A stretch of DNA of 64,000 nt from Maribacter sp. (GTDB taxonomy: Bacteria; Bacteroidota; Bacteroidia; Flavobacteriales; Flavobacteriaceae): the NCBI GenBank assembly GCA_011050675.1, contig DRFI01000022.1, positions 1 to 64,000 of the forward strand, written 5' to 3'. The position numbers were made by a program, and so were the translations under genes. The first letter of the stretch is position 1, and each line of letters begins with the position of its first letter. Below, piece by piece: positions 34,325-44,800 of the stretch. The notes under the pieces were generated by a model. That model saw only the letters and a program-made list of their open reading frames with translations. It was not told the DNA's origin and searched no databases.

Positions 34325-35617
34325 TTATTTGTTTTTTTTTAAAAACCATTTCTCCCCGGTGAAAACAAGTATCGTCAGTATTACTGCAACAATCACTACT
34401 AATGGGTCACTGGAGATTTTAATCCATAAGAATGCACCTAGGACAACTAGGTCTAGGATAATAGCAGTGATAACTATGGCTGCTTTTGCCTCTATTTCTT
34501 TTCTTAGGTTTCTTAGAATGCCCCAGTGAATGCCGATATCCATAACTAGATAAAGAATGGCGCCTAATGACGCGATTCTTGTCAAATCAAATAAAACGGT
34601 CAATGTGATTGCCGATACCACGGTATAGACTAGCATATGTTTTTGTATGCCCCCCGGCATTCCAAAATGGTAATGGGGAATTAATTCCATATCTGTCAAC
34701 ATAGCAGTCATTCTTGAAACTGCAAAAACGCTAGCAATAACCCCTGAAATCGTAGATACAATAGCAATACCTACGGTAAACCAAAGACCGTATTTACCAA
34801 ATGCAGGTTTGGAAGCTTCAGCTAGCGAATAGTCCTTTGCCTGGATGATTTCTTCTATTGAAAGATTAGAGGAAACTGCAAAAGCGACCAAAAGGTAGAT
34901 AAGGGTGCAAATGGCCAATGAAATAATAATAGCTCTCCCAACATTTTTATTTGGGTTTACAATTTCTCCACCGCTATTGGTTATGGTAGTAAAACCTTTA
35001 TAGGCTAAAATGGACAAAGCCAAAGCTCCTAAATAACTGGAAATCGAATTTTCGGATAAACTGCTTGAGGGAACTACCTCAGAAAAAGAGAATCCCGCAG
35101 CCCACAAACCGCCAATCGCAAAAATGGAAATACCCCCGATTTTTAAAATGGCCATCACCAAAGATGACTTACCAATGATGTTGTTTCCCGAAATATTGAT
35201 TAAGAAAGCGGTAATCAATAACACTACTCCTAAAATTGGAACCCAGACACTATTTTCGCCTACATCAAACAATTGCAGCGTATACGAGCCAAAAGTACGT
35301 GCAACCAAACTTTCGTTAATGACCATAGAAAAAGCCATCAGTAATGCTCCAGAAGCCGTGAGTGCTCCCTTACCATAAATCTTTTTTAGGTAGGTAGCAA
35401 TTCCGCCAGCGGATGGATAAGCATTGGATAATTTAACGTATGAATACGCACTAAAACCTGATATGATAGCCCCAACTAAAAATGCAAAAGGAAACCATTG
35501 ACCAGATAGTTCCGCTACTTGTCCCAAAAGGGCAAAAATACCCGCACCTATCATTACGCCTGTACCTAACGATACAGCTCCAGTTAAGCTCAGGCTATTT
35601 TTTTTATATTCTTTCAT
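34325..35617 (-). CDS. APC-family amino-acid/polyamine-type permease
   Basis: A 430-residue transporter with about twelve transmembrane helices. The ATG at 35617 (MKEYKKNSLSLTGAVS) is preferred over a GTG frame start at 35644. The first helix holds the unwound substrate-site motif GTGVMIGAGIFALLGQ; the TM6 region reads ALSILAYKGFTTITNSGGEI. It is strongly similar in motif order to the permease at 56771-58120, indicating a duplicated module on either side of the copper operons. The transported substrate is unknown. Confidence 0.87.
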   Translation of the reverse strand: MKEYKKNSLSLTGAVSLGTGVMIGAGIFALLGQVAELSGQWFPFAFLVGAIISGFSAYSYVKLSNAYPSAGGIATYLKKIYGKGALTASGALLMAFSMVINESLVARTFGSYTLQLFDVGENSVWVPILGVVLLITAFLINISGNNIIGKSSLVMAILKIGGISIFAIGGLWAAGFSFSEVVPSSSLSENSISSYLGALALSILAYKGFTTITNSGGEIVNPNKNVGRAIIISLAICTLIYLLVAFAVSSNLSIEEIIQAKDYSLAEASKPAFGKYGLWFTVGIAIVSTISGVIASVFAVSRMTAMLTDMELIPHYHFGMPGGIQKHMLVYTVVSAITLTVLFDLTRIASLGAILYLVMDIGIHWGILRNLRKEIEAKAAIVITAIILDLVVLGAFLWIKISSDPLVVIVAVILTILVFTGEKWFLKKNK

Positions 35618-35698
35618 TTCAGTTATATTATAATTAAAAGTCACTACATCATCTTATTTACCATTATATTGGTGTTTGAAATTGTATTATTTATTCTT

Positions 35699-35890
35699 CT
35701 AATTTTTACTGCTCAACGTCCGCTTTTGTTCTTCATAATCTTCTTTGGATATTTCGCCCTTGGCGAACCGGTTGTCCAGGATATCCATAAGATTTTCTCT
35801 TTGCACGCTATTTTGTTTATTTCTTCCATTGTAGAGAAATACACCCAAGACGAGTATAACAGGTATCAATATCCACCACCACATCATCAT
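35699..35890 (-). CDS. SHOCT-domain small membrane protein
   Basis: A 63-residue protein: Met/Trp start MMMWWW and one helix (ILIPVILVLGVFLY), then a SHOCT domain (LMDILDNRFAKGEISKEDYE) in residues 33-58. SHOCT domains are short C-terminal helices with a presumed oligomerisation role. Three such genes or remnants lie in this window, all next to copper genes. Confidence 0.75.
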   Translation of the reverse strand: MMMWWWILIPVILVLGVFLYNGRNKQNSVQRENLMDILDNRFAKGEISKEDYEEQKRTLSSKN

Positions 35891-35976
35891 AATTCTATCG
35901 TTTTTAATAATTAACTAATTGTTTGTATTGGCAATTACCCTAATCTTTACTTAAGGAATTAATTATCCCTCATTAT

Positions 35977-36089
35977 TCAATTACCCTTCATCTTCTTCAT
36001 CATTTCGGGGATTTTTCCATCATTTTCTGCATCATTACTTCCATCATTTCAGGATTCTCATTCAACATTTTCATCATTCTTTCTTTCAT
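35977..36089 (-). pseudogene. Possible remnant of a Met-rich protein
   Basis: From the ATG at 36089 the minus strand gives KERMMKMLNENPEMMEVMMQ and KMMEK, then a frame change into IPEMMKKMKGN and stop. The residue pattern (paired Met every few positions) resembles the Met-rich lipoprotein at 49699-50136. It is short and frame-broken, so it could be a chance AT/Met-rich frame. Confidence 0.3.
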
Positions 36090-36140
36090 TTCCTCTTCTA
36101 GTATAAATTATTTTCGATTTTCATTTCCATAACTATTTTA

Positions 36141-38666
36141 TTAAAATCTTACTGAAAGTCCACCACCAGCTCCAAAGCGATTGTCGTAACTCGTCATAAG
36201 TGAAAAGTTTCTTGACAGCATATATTCGGCACCTGTACTCCAAACTGTTTCTGAAGTGAAGTCTTTATTCATTGGTATATTATCTACAAAACCTAAATCT
36301 ATTTGATATTCATAATAACCGAATACAGACAGTTTAGGGAATATCATTATACTTCGTCCTACACCAATTCTTGGTCTTAATTTATTATCAACGCGTACAT
36401 CTAAATTGAATAAGTAAGGCGTTAAATAACGAACACCAACAACTGCTGTTGTACTAAATTTCTCTAAGCTATCACGTGTTTCATTCTCAATATTAATACC
36501 ACCGAAAACCCTTAGATAATCGTGTAAATAGCGTTCATAAGTTATTTCACCTTCCATATTCTGGTTCCACCCATATTCAAAAGATGCGTTAAATTGATTT
36601 CTAATATTAGAGGTCATTAAATTAAAACCAGTAGTGTGCGACGCCGCATCTACCAATCCCCAAGAGTACCATTTGTTAGTTTCTTCAATAATTTTAGAAG
36701 CTGGAAATTCATCCATTCTTGGATCTCTTGGTGTATCATAGGACACTACTCTTGCCATACCACCCATCATATGATATAAAATATGGCAATGGAAAAACCA
36801 GTCTCCAGCCTCATCACCATTATTCCCATAAAATTCTATGGTCATTTTTTGCATTGGTGGTACATTTACCGTGTGCTTTAATGGTGAGTATTCTCCATTT
36901 TCATTAAGTACCCTAAAGAAGTGACCGTGCAAGTGCATTGGGTGGTGCATCATCGTCAGGTTATTGAATGTAATGCGCGTTACTTCCTTATTATTTATTT
37001 TGATATTATCCGCCTCTGACAATGGTACACCATTCATACTCCAGATATAACGATTCATATTTCCTGTAAGATTTAATAATATTTCTTTTACAGGAATATT
37101 TTTATCATAGTTTGTTTTTTCAGGCGACTTCAAATAATCATAATTATACTCGGAAAACATATCCATTCCTTCCATCTTCATTCCTGGCATAGTATTCTCT
37201 TTTTTCATATTCATACCTACCATATTAGAATAATCCACCTTGCCCATTGCCATACTATCTTTTGGTTTCTTCATATCCATTCCAGACATTTTTGAATGAT
37301 CCATCTTCATACCTGCCATATTAGAATGATCCATTGACATAGAGTCTTTAGACATCTCCATATTCATTCCAGACATTGTTTTGTCTTTCTTCATATCCAT
37401 TCCTGCCATTTTAGAATGGTCCATCTTGCCCATTGCTGTAGTATCTTTTGGTTTATTCATATTCATTCCAGACATTTTGGAATGATCCATTTTCATCTCT
37501 CCATCCATTTTCATTCCCTCCATTTTACCCATCTGCATCCCGTATTCCTCTTTCATCTCAAAACGCTCATCCTTATCTGGCTGAAATTTTAAGGCGTGTG
37601 CACCCATTTTCATATCCATTTTAGCCATTTTTTGCATCATCGCTATTTTATCTGGTCGAGTAATATCCATTGCAGGTAAAATTGTACCATTACCTATAAA
37701 AACAGATGCTGTACCAGAACCATCTTGTGCAGTAATTTTAAATTCCATTTTACCCTCCCGTGGTACCGTGACAATAAAGTCATACGTTTCAGCTACTCCA
37801 ATAAATGTTTTATTCCTTTCTACTGGAACAACGTCTAATCCATCTGAAGAAACCAATACAGGTGTTTCACCACCAAACGTCATCCAAAATGATGTTGAGG
37901 CTGCACCATCGATGATTCGCAATCTTATTTTCTCACCTGCTTTAAATTCTGGGTACTCAATGGTTTCTTCTCCATTAATCAAGAAGGCAGGATAATACAC
38001 ATCTGCTATATCTGCACCTTCCATACGCTGCCTCCAAAAATCTAATTGTGCTCCAAAAGCTCCACGTGCAATTACTTGATTTAAAGGTGTAGCCGTACCT
38101 TTTTTAATACCATACCATTCGTTGCCCCGTTTTAAATTACGCAGTACATTCATTGGCTTTTCATTCGTCCAGTCTGATAACACCAAAACCAATTCTTTGT
38201 CATAATCCAACACCTTTTCTTTAGGCTGAATAACAATGGAACCATAAACACCACTTTGCTCTTGTAACATTGTGTGCGAATGGTACCAATACGTTCCAGA
38301 TTGTTTGATAGGGAATTCGTATTTCTGGGTATGCCCTGGTTCTATGGGTGGTGTATTTAAATAAGGAACACCATCGTAAAAATTTGGCAGTAAAAGTCCG
38401 TGCCAATGCACAGAGGTTTCTACACTCATTTCATTTTTTACATAAATAACGGCATATTCACCTTCGGTAAACTCTAAGGTAGGACCTGGAATAGTTCCGT
38501 TAACAGTCATACCCATAACGTCTTTACCCGCTTTTTTTACCGTAGCTTCACGTAAGGTTATAGTATGTTCTCGTACTGGAAGGTTGTTTATATTTCCTTC
38601 TTCTGACTGACCATAAGTCATTGGTATAGCCAGAAGGATCATAATTAAATAACTCAAATTTTTCAT
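36141..38666 (-). CDS. Multicopper oxidase fused to a CopB-like barrel, Met-rich linker
   Basis: An 841-residue exported copper protein. Signal peptide 1-19. Cupredoxin copper sites: HWHGLLLPN and WYHSHT in the first domain; HPMHLHGHFF and HCHILYHMMGGM in the last (near 580-650). An extraordinary Met-rich stretch (about 350-505) lies between the cupredoxin domains. After the final copper motif come about 150 residues of amphipathic strands (TYERYLHDYLRVFGGINI through GAEYMLSRNFSLMTSY) ending in Phe, which match the C-terminal region of CopB. CopA and CopB functions are thus in one chain, presumably Cu(I) oxidation at the outer membrane. Confidence 0.87.
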   Translation of the reverse strand: MKNLSYLIMILLAIPMTYGQSEEGNINNLPVREHTITLREATVKKAGKDVMGMTVNGTIPGPTLEFTEGEYAVIYVKNEMSVETSVHWHGLLLPNFYDGVPYLNTPPIEPGHTQKYEFPIKQSGTYWYHSHTMLQEQSGVYGSIVIQPKEKVLDYDKELVLVLSDWTNEKPMNVLRNLKRGNEWYGIKKGTATPLNQVIARGAFGAQLDFWRQRMEGADIADVYYPAFLINGEETIEYPEFKAGEKIRLRIIDGAASTSFWMTFGGETPVLVSSDGLDVVPVERNKTFIGVAETYDFIVTVPREGKMEFKITAQDGSGTASVFIGNGTILPAMDITRPDKIAMMQKMAKMDMKMGAHALKFQPDKDERFEMKEEYGMQMGKMEGMKMDGEMKMDHSKMSGMNMNKPKDTTAMGKMDHSKMAGMDMKKDKTMSGMNMEMSKDSMSMDHSNMAGMKMDHSKMSGMDMKKPKDSMAMGKVDYSNMVGMNMKKENTMPGMKMEGMDMFSEYNYDYLKSPEKTNYDKNIPVKEILLNLTGNMNRYIWSMNGVPLSEADNIKINNKEVTRITFNNLTMMHHPMHLHGHFFRVLNENGEYSPLKHTVNVPPMQKMTIEFYGNNGDEAGDWFFHCHILYHMMGGMARVVSYDTPRDPRMDEFPASKIIEETNKWYSWGLVDAASHTTGFNLMTSNIRNQFNASFEYGWNQNMEGEITYERYLHDYLRVFGGINIENETRDSLEKFSTTAVVGVRYLTPYLFNLDVRVDNKLRPRIGVGRSIMIFPKLSVFGYYEYQIDLGFVDNIPMNKDFTSETVWSTGAEYMLSRNFSLMTSYDNRFGAGGGLSVRF
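37160..37540 (-). repeat. Met/His tandem-repeat linker of the oxidase
   Basis: An in-frame coding repeat of roughly 20-residue units built on MDHSKMSGMDMKKPKDSM. Five to six imperfect copies are visible from about 37540 down to 37160. The DHxxMxxM pattern is that of Cu(I)-binding Met motifs in CopA/CueO-type proteins, but the number of units is high. Confidence 0.75.
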
Positions 38667-38803
38667 TGTTCTTTTTGTTTATCTGAAACTGTATTTTTTA
38701 TTAAAATACTAGTGTTTACCGTATTTCATTATCTTGTTTCATTATTCTTTTAACCGATAAAAGCAAGCTCGATGAAATTCATATCCACTAAAATTATTGT
38801 TAA

Positions 38804-40591
38804 CTATTTTATTTCTTTAGTAACCTCGCCACAAGTCAACATTGCTTGTCCATAGTATGGGTTCTTTACTTCTTTTGAATTGCTTAACCAATCAGCCCCA
38901 ATATTGTTGTCAGCCATTGGACAATGAAGCACGTAGAGCACTCCGTTATTCGGTTTGAAAGCATTTGATATTCCGATCATGGTATTGGATAATGGAATAA
39001 AGGCTTTCCTGATTTCTTCCAATGTTTTAAAGTGTTGTACATGTTGAAGAGTACTCTTTAAATCGGTGACAAATCCCATCCATACGCTGTGCGATTCCCC
39101 CGTGAACAGGGACATGTTTATAGCATCTACAGTTTTTAAAATAGTTGCCCCCGCTTTTTGTGCCCCTTCCATATTATCCTTGGTCAAAGCATCTTTCATC
39201 TTTAAATATTCGGTAAAAAGAGGTTTCAGGGCATCTTTTGTCTTTTGGCTAACGGATACCTCTTTGGTAACCGTTTTTTTGGAGGCTTCATTTGGGGTAG
39301 GCATTGCTCCACCTCCATGGTTATGACCGGTCATTGCCGGGCCACCTTCAGGATTCATCATGCTGGGCTTTCCTGCCAATTGTGCGGCGGCATCGATGCT
39401 GAAGGTTCCGTTGGTCGCTATTTCCTCCCCTTCTTCCAGTCCTCCGTTCACTACGAAACTTTCGCCCAAAGCCGGACCTAACGTAACATCGCGCATTATA
39501 AAATTCACACCTTTCTCCGAAATATTCTTTATATAGACCACAGAGCGTTTCCCCGTCCACATGACCGCAGTTTTAGGCACTACGATAGCATCTGCTTTTA
39601 TGGGTAATTTTGCTTCCGCTGTACCCGAAACGAACATTTCGGGCTTCAGTTGTAAATCCCGATTATTCACTTCGACTCTTGCTTTTGCAACCCTGGTCAT
39701 AGGATCGATCACCGGGTCCAAATACGAAATCTTTCCCTTAAAGGTTTCTCCTGGTACAGATTGTACTGTAAAATTTACCTCATCGCCTTTTTTTATCCAG
39801 GCCATGTCAGATTCATAAACATCAAACAATATCCAAACAGTACTTAGGTTGGCAATCTTGTAAATTGGCATGCCTTTATTTACATAGTCCCCAAGATTGA
39901 CCATCTTTTCTGTCACATAGCCAGATATATCGGCCAGTATGTGAAGTTCATCTTGAACTGTACCCGATTTTAGAATTTGTGCTATCTGGTTATCAGAAAG
40001 CTTCCAGTTTTTAAGTTTTTCCTTTGCTGAATTAAATAGCATTGGTTGGGTATCGATTATTTTTCGAGCCTCGAAAAGTTCTTCCTGGGCATTGACCAGA
40101 TCTGGAGAATAAATAGAAGCGATTACTTGCCCCTTATTGACGTATTCGCCGGTAAAATTAACCATCAATTTTTCGATGCGCCCAGGAATATGGGAAGATT
40201 GTGAATAGATTAATCGTTCATCTGCCTGAACTTTGCCGTTCAACCGCAACGACTTTACCGCTTTTGTCTTGCCCACTAATTCGGTTCCTACATTCGCGAT
40301 CTGCATTGCTGTCCTAGACATGCTGATTGCCATGGGATCCAATTCAGCGTTGTTATTGTTTTCCAAAGGAATCAATTCCATGCCGCAGATGGGGCAGTCA
40401 CCTGGTTCGTTCTGTCTGATCTGTGGGTGCATGGAACAAGTCCAAATGGTCTCATTGACGATTTCACCGTCGTGTTGATGTTGGTCCACTTTCCCATTTT
40501 CCGAACCTCCGAAAAACAGCCATCCAAGCAATAACCCTATGATCAAGGTAATTGCGGCTATACCTATTATTTTTTTAGTTTCTGTTTTCAT
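38804..40591 (-). CDS. cusB: CusB-type adaptor with N-terminal metal-binding and C-terminal DUF3347 domains
   Basis: A 595-residue copper/silver RND adaptor. After a membrane anchor (8-27) comes a heavy-metal-binding domain (about 50-78): WTCSMHPQIRQNEPGDCPIC followed by GMELIPLE. The lipoyl/hairpin/barrel core follows (about 90-420). A His/Gly linker GHNHGGGAM leads to a DUF3347 domain (about 450-595) ending CPMADNNIGADWLSN, NPYYGQAMLTCG. The fused DUF3347 explains the free DUF3347 proteins nearby as likely copper partners of this pump. It lies four bases after cusC. Confidence 0.92.
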   Translation of the reverse strand: MKTETKKIIGIAAITLIIGLLLGWLFFGGSENGKVDQHQHDGEIVNETIWTCSMHPQIRQNEPGDCPICGMELIPLENNNNAELDPMAISMSRTAMQIANVGTELVGKTKAVKSLRLNGKVQADERLIYSQSSHIPGRIEKLMVNFTGEYVNKGQVIASIYSPDLVNAQEELFEARKIIDTQPMLFNSAKEKLKNWKLSDNQIAQILKSGTVQDELHILADISGYVTEKMVNLGDYVNKGMPIYKIANLSTVWILFDVYESDMAWIKKGDEVNFTVQSVPGETFKGKISYLDPVIDPMTRVAKARVEVNNRDLQLKPEMFVSGTAEAKLPIKADAIVVPKTAVMWTGKRSVVYIKNISEKGVNFIMRDVTLGPALGESFVVNGGLEEGEEIATNGTFSIDAAAQLAGKPSMMNPEGGPAMTGHNHGGGAMPTPNEASKKTVTKEVSVSQKTKDALKPLFTEYLKMKDALTKDNMEGAQKAGATILKTVDAINMSLFTGESHSVWMGFVTDLKSTLQHVQHFKTLEEIRKAFIPLSNTMIGISNAFKPNNGVLYVLHCPMADNNIGADWLSNSKEVKNPYYGQAMLTCGEVTKEIK

Positions 40592-40595
40592 AGTA

Positions 40596-41819
40596 CTATT
40601 TTTTTGCTGTGATGTAATTCAGTTTTGCTTGCGCAATACGATATTGCGAAAGAGCGGTTATTTTAAGTCTATCGTATTTAAGCAGTTGCTGCTGCATCCG
40701 TAGTACCTCCTCGAAATCCTTTCCCGAGTTTCCATAAGATGTGAACAAGAGATTGAGAACTTGTTCAGATTCCGATATCTGCTGATCAAAAAGTGAAATC
40801 AAATCGGTCTGTTGTCGAATATCGAACAGTGCCATTTCGTAATTCGAATTCAGAGAATTTGTGGTTTCCGTTTTTTGAAGCGAATAACTTTCTTGCATCA
40901 ACTGCGCCTCTTTGACTGCCGCTTTGTACTTTCCTCTAAAGATGGGAAGGCTTACGGTGACCATGGGCATTAGTGCATCCTTACCGTTGTCGGGCAAAGC
41001 CATATCGGTACGCTCACCCACCATTACATAATCCAACCCGAGCCCGAACCTTGGAAGACCTTGTTTTATTGCAGCATATTCAGATGCCTCGCTTGCCTTT
41101 ATTTTTAATTCAAGTGAATTCAAAAGTGGATGGTCCACAACTAGGGAATCCTTCGCATTATCCAAGGATAAAGGATCTATTTCAATGGTATCGGCTATAA
41201 TAACTGGTTCTATCTCGTTACGGTTCAATAGTTTGTTGAACGATGCCAACAGGGGCATCTCTTTTTTATTCAGAATTCCCAAATTTGTAACGGCCTCCTT
41301 TAGCATGATATCTACCCGTAAAACATCTACTAGTGCACCATTGCCATTTTTGAACTTTGAGTTGGAAATTGCCTTATAGGATTCAAGTATGGCAATGTTA
41401 CCTTCCTCGATCTTCATCCACTCCCTCAATTCATACAAAGGAAAATAAGCTGTCGATATTTCGAAATACAGTTTGTTCTTAGCATCTAAAAAAGATTGGT
41501 ATTTTGCCTCTGCCATAAGTGTGGCCACATTACCTTGGGCTTTCAGCGTACCAAACCATGGGAACATTTGGGTCAATGAAAACCGTGCGTTTTGTGGCCC
41601 GACCCTTGTTTCTACCGGAGAAATAAAATACCCGAAAGAAATGGATGGATCTGGCAAGGTGCTGACCTGTGGCACCTTTTCCAACGCCGCTTCAAACTCT
41701 TTATATTGGGAAAGTAGGTCCGGATTGTTGTCTGAAGCGATTTTGAAATAATCTTCCAATGTCTGTGCCTGCAATCCTAAGCAGGAAAATAATAGTAACA
41801 GTGCGATTATGTTCTTCAT
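40596..41819 (-). CDS. cusC: CusC-like TolC-family channel
   Basis: A 407-residue outer-membrane channel of the copper pump with signal peptide 1-18 (LLLFSCLGLQAQ) and two OEP repeats of long coiled helices, for example near 280-340. No lipobox is clear. Its ATG overlaps the cusA stop (41816-41819), consistent with one operon cusA-cusC-cusB on the minus strand. Confidence 0.87.
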   Translation of the reverse strand: MKNIIALLLLFSCLGLQAQTLEDYFKIASDNNPDLLSQYKEFEAALEKVPQVSTLPDPSISFGYFISPVETRVGPQNARFSLTQMFPWFGTLKAQGNVATLMAEAKYQSFLDAKNKLYFEISTAYFPLYELREWMKIEEGNIAILESYKAISNSKFKNGNGALVDVLRVDIMLKEAVTNLGILNKKEMPLLASFNKLLNRNEIEPVIIADTIEIDPLSLDNAKDSLVVDHPLLNSLELKIKASEASEYAAIKQGLPRFGLGLDYVMVGERTDMALPDNGKDALMPMVTVSLPIFRGKYKAAVKEAQLMQESYSLQKTETTNSLNSNYEMALFDIRQQTDLISLFDQQISESEQVLNLLFTSYGNSGKDFEEVLRMQQQLLKYDRLKITALSQYRIAQAKLNYITAKK

Positions 41820-44800
41820 TTTATTCTAATTTTTTTGTTTTTATTATTGATGACGGTTTCCCTCCAAAACGACTGAAGAACTGGCACTACGAACATGGTC
41901 ATGATCTGTATCGTCATTCCTCCAAAGGTGGGGATTGCCATAGGAATCATTATATCAGCGCCTTTACCGGTCGATGTCAATACCGGGAGCAGGGCTATAA
42001 TGGCCACCGCTGCGGTCATCATTGCCGGACGGACCCTTTTTTTACCGGCCTCCAAAACAGCTGCCCTTACCCCTTCTATGGTATCTGGCTTTTTTTCCTC
42101 GAAAACTTGATGTATATAGGTCCCCATAATGACCCCGTCATCTGTCGCAATACCGAAGAGGGCTATAAATCCTACCCAAACGGCAACACTCAAATTGATG
42201 GTGTGCATTTGAAAAAGATCTCGCATATTCACACCTGATATGGCAAAATTCAGGAACCAGTCCTGCCCATAGAGCCACAGCATAATAAATCCGCCCGCAA
42301 ACGCGACGAATACCCCAGAGAAGTGAATTGACGAGGCAATAACGGTCTTGAATTGGAAGAACAACAGTAAGAATATGACCACCAAACTAATCGGTATTAC
42401 TATAGACAATCTTTTGACCGCCCTTATCTGGTTTTCATAGCTACCAGAAAATTTATAGCTAATTCCCGCAGGTACAATTAATTCCCCTGCATCGATTTTT
42501 TGTTGAATGGCCTCTTGCGCATCGTTTACCACATCGACCTCCGCAAAACCATCCCTTTTGTCAAAAAGAACATAGCCAACTAAAAATGTGTTTTCGCTCT
42601 TGATGGCCTGTGGCCCTCTTACATATTCAAAATCGACTACTTGTGAAAGGGGAATTTGGGCTCCAACGGGTGTAGGAATCAATATCTTGCTTAAAGATTC
42701 GGGATCATCCCTTAGTTCCCTAGGATAGCGCACTCTAATTGGGAACCGCTCCCTCCCTTCGACCGTAGATGATATTTTCATTCCTCCAATGGCGGTCTCA
42801 ATACTTTGCTGAACGTCCTCAACATTAAGTCCATACCGTGATATTTCATCCCTATTGATATTGAGGTGCAGATACGGTTTCCCTACTATTCGATCGGCAA
42901 ATACTGCTTCGGACTTTACGGATGCAACTTCTTTTAATATAACTTCCAACTGCATACCAAAATCTTCTATGGTTTTCAAATCTGGGCCGTATACTTTGAT
43001 TCCCATAGGGGCACGCATCCCCGTCTGGAGCATTACCAAACGTGTTTCTATGGGCTGTAATTTTGGCGCCGAAGTGACCCCAGGTATTTTGGTCACACTG
43101 ACGATTTCTTCCCAAATGTCATTCGCCGATTTGATGTGTGGCCTCCAATTTCGATAAAACTCCCCATCTTCGTCCACAATCAATTCTTCTTCAGTAATAC
43201 CCCTTTCCAAAGACTCTTCATTGGTAAGCGTATCCTTTAAAACGGTAATGAACCTATCTTTTTCATCCACTTTAAAATGGACGCGATGACCTTCCTCATT
43301 AACAATAAATTCAGGTTTGTAGTTGATAATGGTCTCGAACATGGAAATAGGTGCAGGATCGAGTGCCGATTCCACACGTCCCAATTTTCCGACAGCCATA
43401 TCTACTTCTGGTATTCCATCAAGAAGCATATCCAATTGACCTATCACATTTCGGTTGTATTCAACCCCTGAATGTGGCATTGAGGTTGGCATTAATAAAT
43501 AGCTGCCTTCATTCAAAGAAGGCATGAATTCAGACCCTATTCCAGGAAATCTATTTGAGGAAGCTTGCCAGCCAGAAGTTTGCCTGACGTTTTTCCATCC
43601 TACGGATTCAAAGCCTTTAGCTACAATTCCGAAAGTACTGTCGAACCCTAGCCATATCAAAATTCCAAAAAATAAGGTTACGAAGGGAATCAACATAAAC
43701 TTCCCTTTGTTCACTAAGCACCATTTGAGTACAGGTTCGTAAAAATGTACTATCGCCATTAAGGCTACAAGAATGATTCCTATTAAAAACAAAACAAAGA
43801 AGTAGTTGATAATAATGCCATTTTGAGGACCCAATGGCATCCATTCCTCCGTAAGGAAAAAGGACGCTATAAAAATGGTAAGCCCTAAATTTATGTAATT
43901 GGGATATGCTTTATACTTTTCGGGCCACCTGGGCTCCAAAAGATTGTTTATTCCAATTAAAGTGAGGGCCAGTGGTAATATCATCCAGGCATAGACAGCG
44001 AATAGAATTCCAGCCACAATCAAAAGGATACCCCAAAATCTGCGGACCCGTTTTTTGTTGTAATCGATGCCAAAGATGAAATGTGCAAGAGCGGGTAGTA
44101 CAACAAGACCCAGTACAAAGGCACTTAACAATGCAAAAGTTTTGGTAAATGCCAATGGCCTAAAAAGCTTTCCTTCGGCAGATTCCATTGCAAAAACAGG
44201 CACAAAACTAACCACAGTGGTTGCCAATGCCGTAGTGATCGCAGATGCAACTTCGACGGTCGCCACATAGATTACGCGCATGAGTTCCTTGCCCTTTACA
44301 CCATGATTTTCGGGCATTTCTAGATGGCGAATAATATTTTCTATGAAGATGATCCCGACATCGACCATGACCCCAATAGCAATAGCTATTCCAGAAAGTG
44401 CCACTACGTTGGCATCAACGCCGGCATACCGCATAACAATGAAGGTCATTAAAACGCCAACGGGCAAAAGCCCAGAAATGATGATGGAGGCCCTTAGATT
44501 TAGTACTAAAATCAATACTACAATAATACTAATAAGGATTTCATGGGATAGTGCATTTTCCAAGGTACCTATGGTCTCATGGATCAACTGGGTCCGGTCA
44601 TAAAATGGAACAATGGTCAATTGGCTCTCTATCCCGTTCGCCAAAGTCTTTTTGGGGAGCCCAGGGGCAATTTCCTTTATTTTTTCTTTTAAATTGTTGA
44701 TGACCGCCAAGGGGTTGGAACCGTAACGGGCCACAACAACACCACCTACTACCTCAGCTCCTCCTTTATCGAGAACTCCCCTTCGGGTTGCGGGACCTAA

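Noticed and set aside
37160..37540. CRISPR or DNA-level tandem repeat
   Set aside because: The units are imperfect, in frame and encode Met/His motifs within the multicopper oxidase; there is no spacer-repeat regularity.
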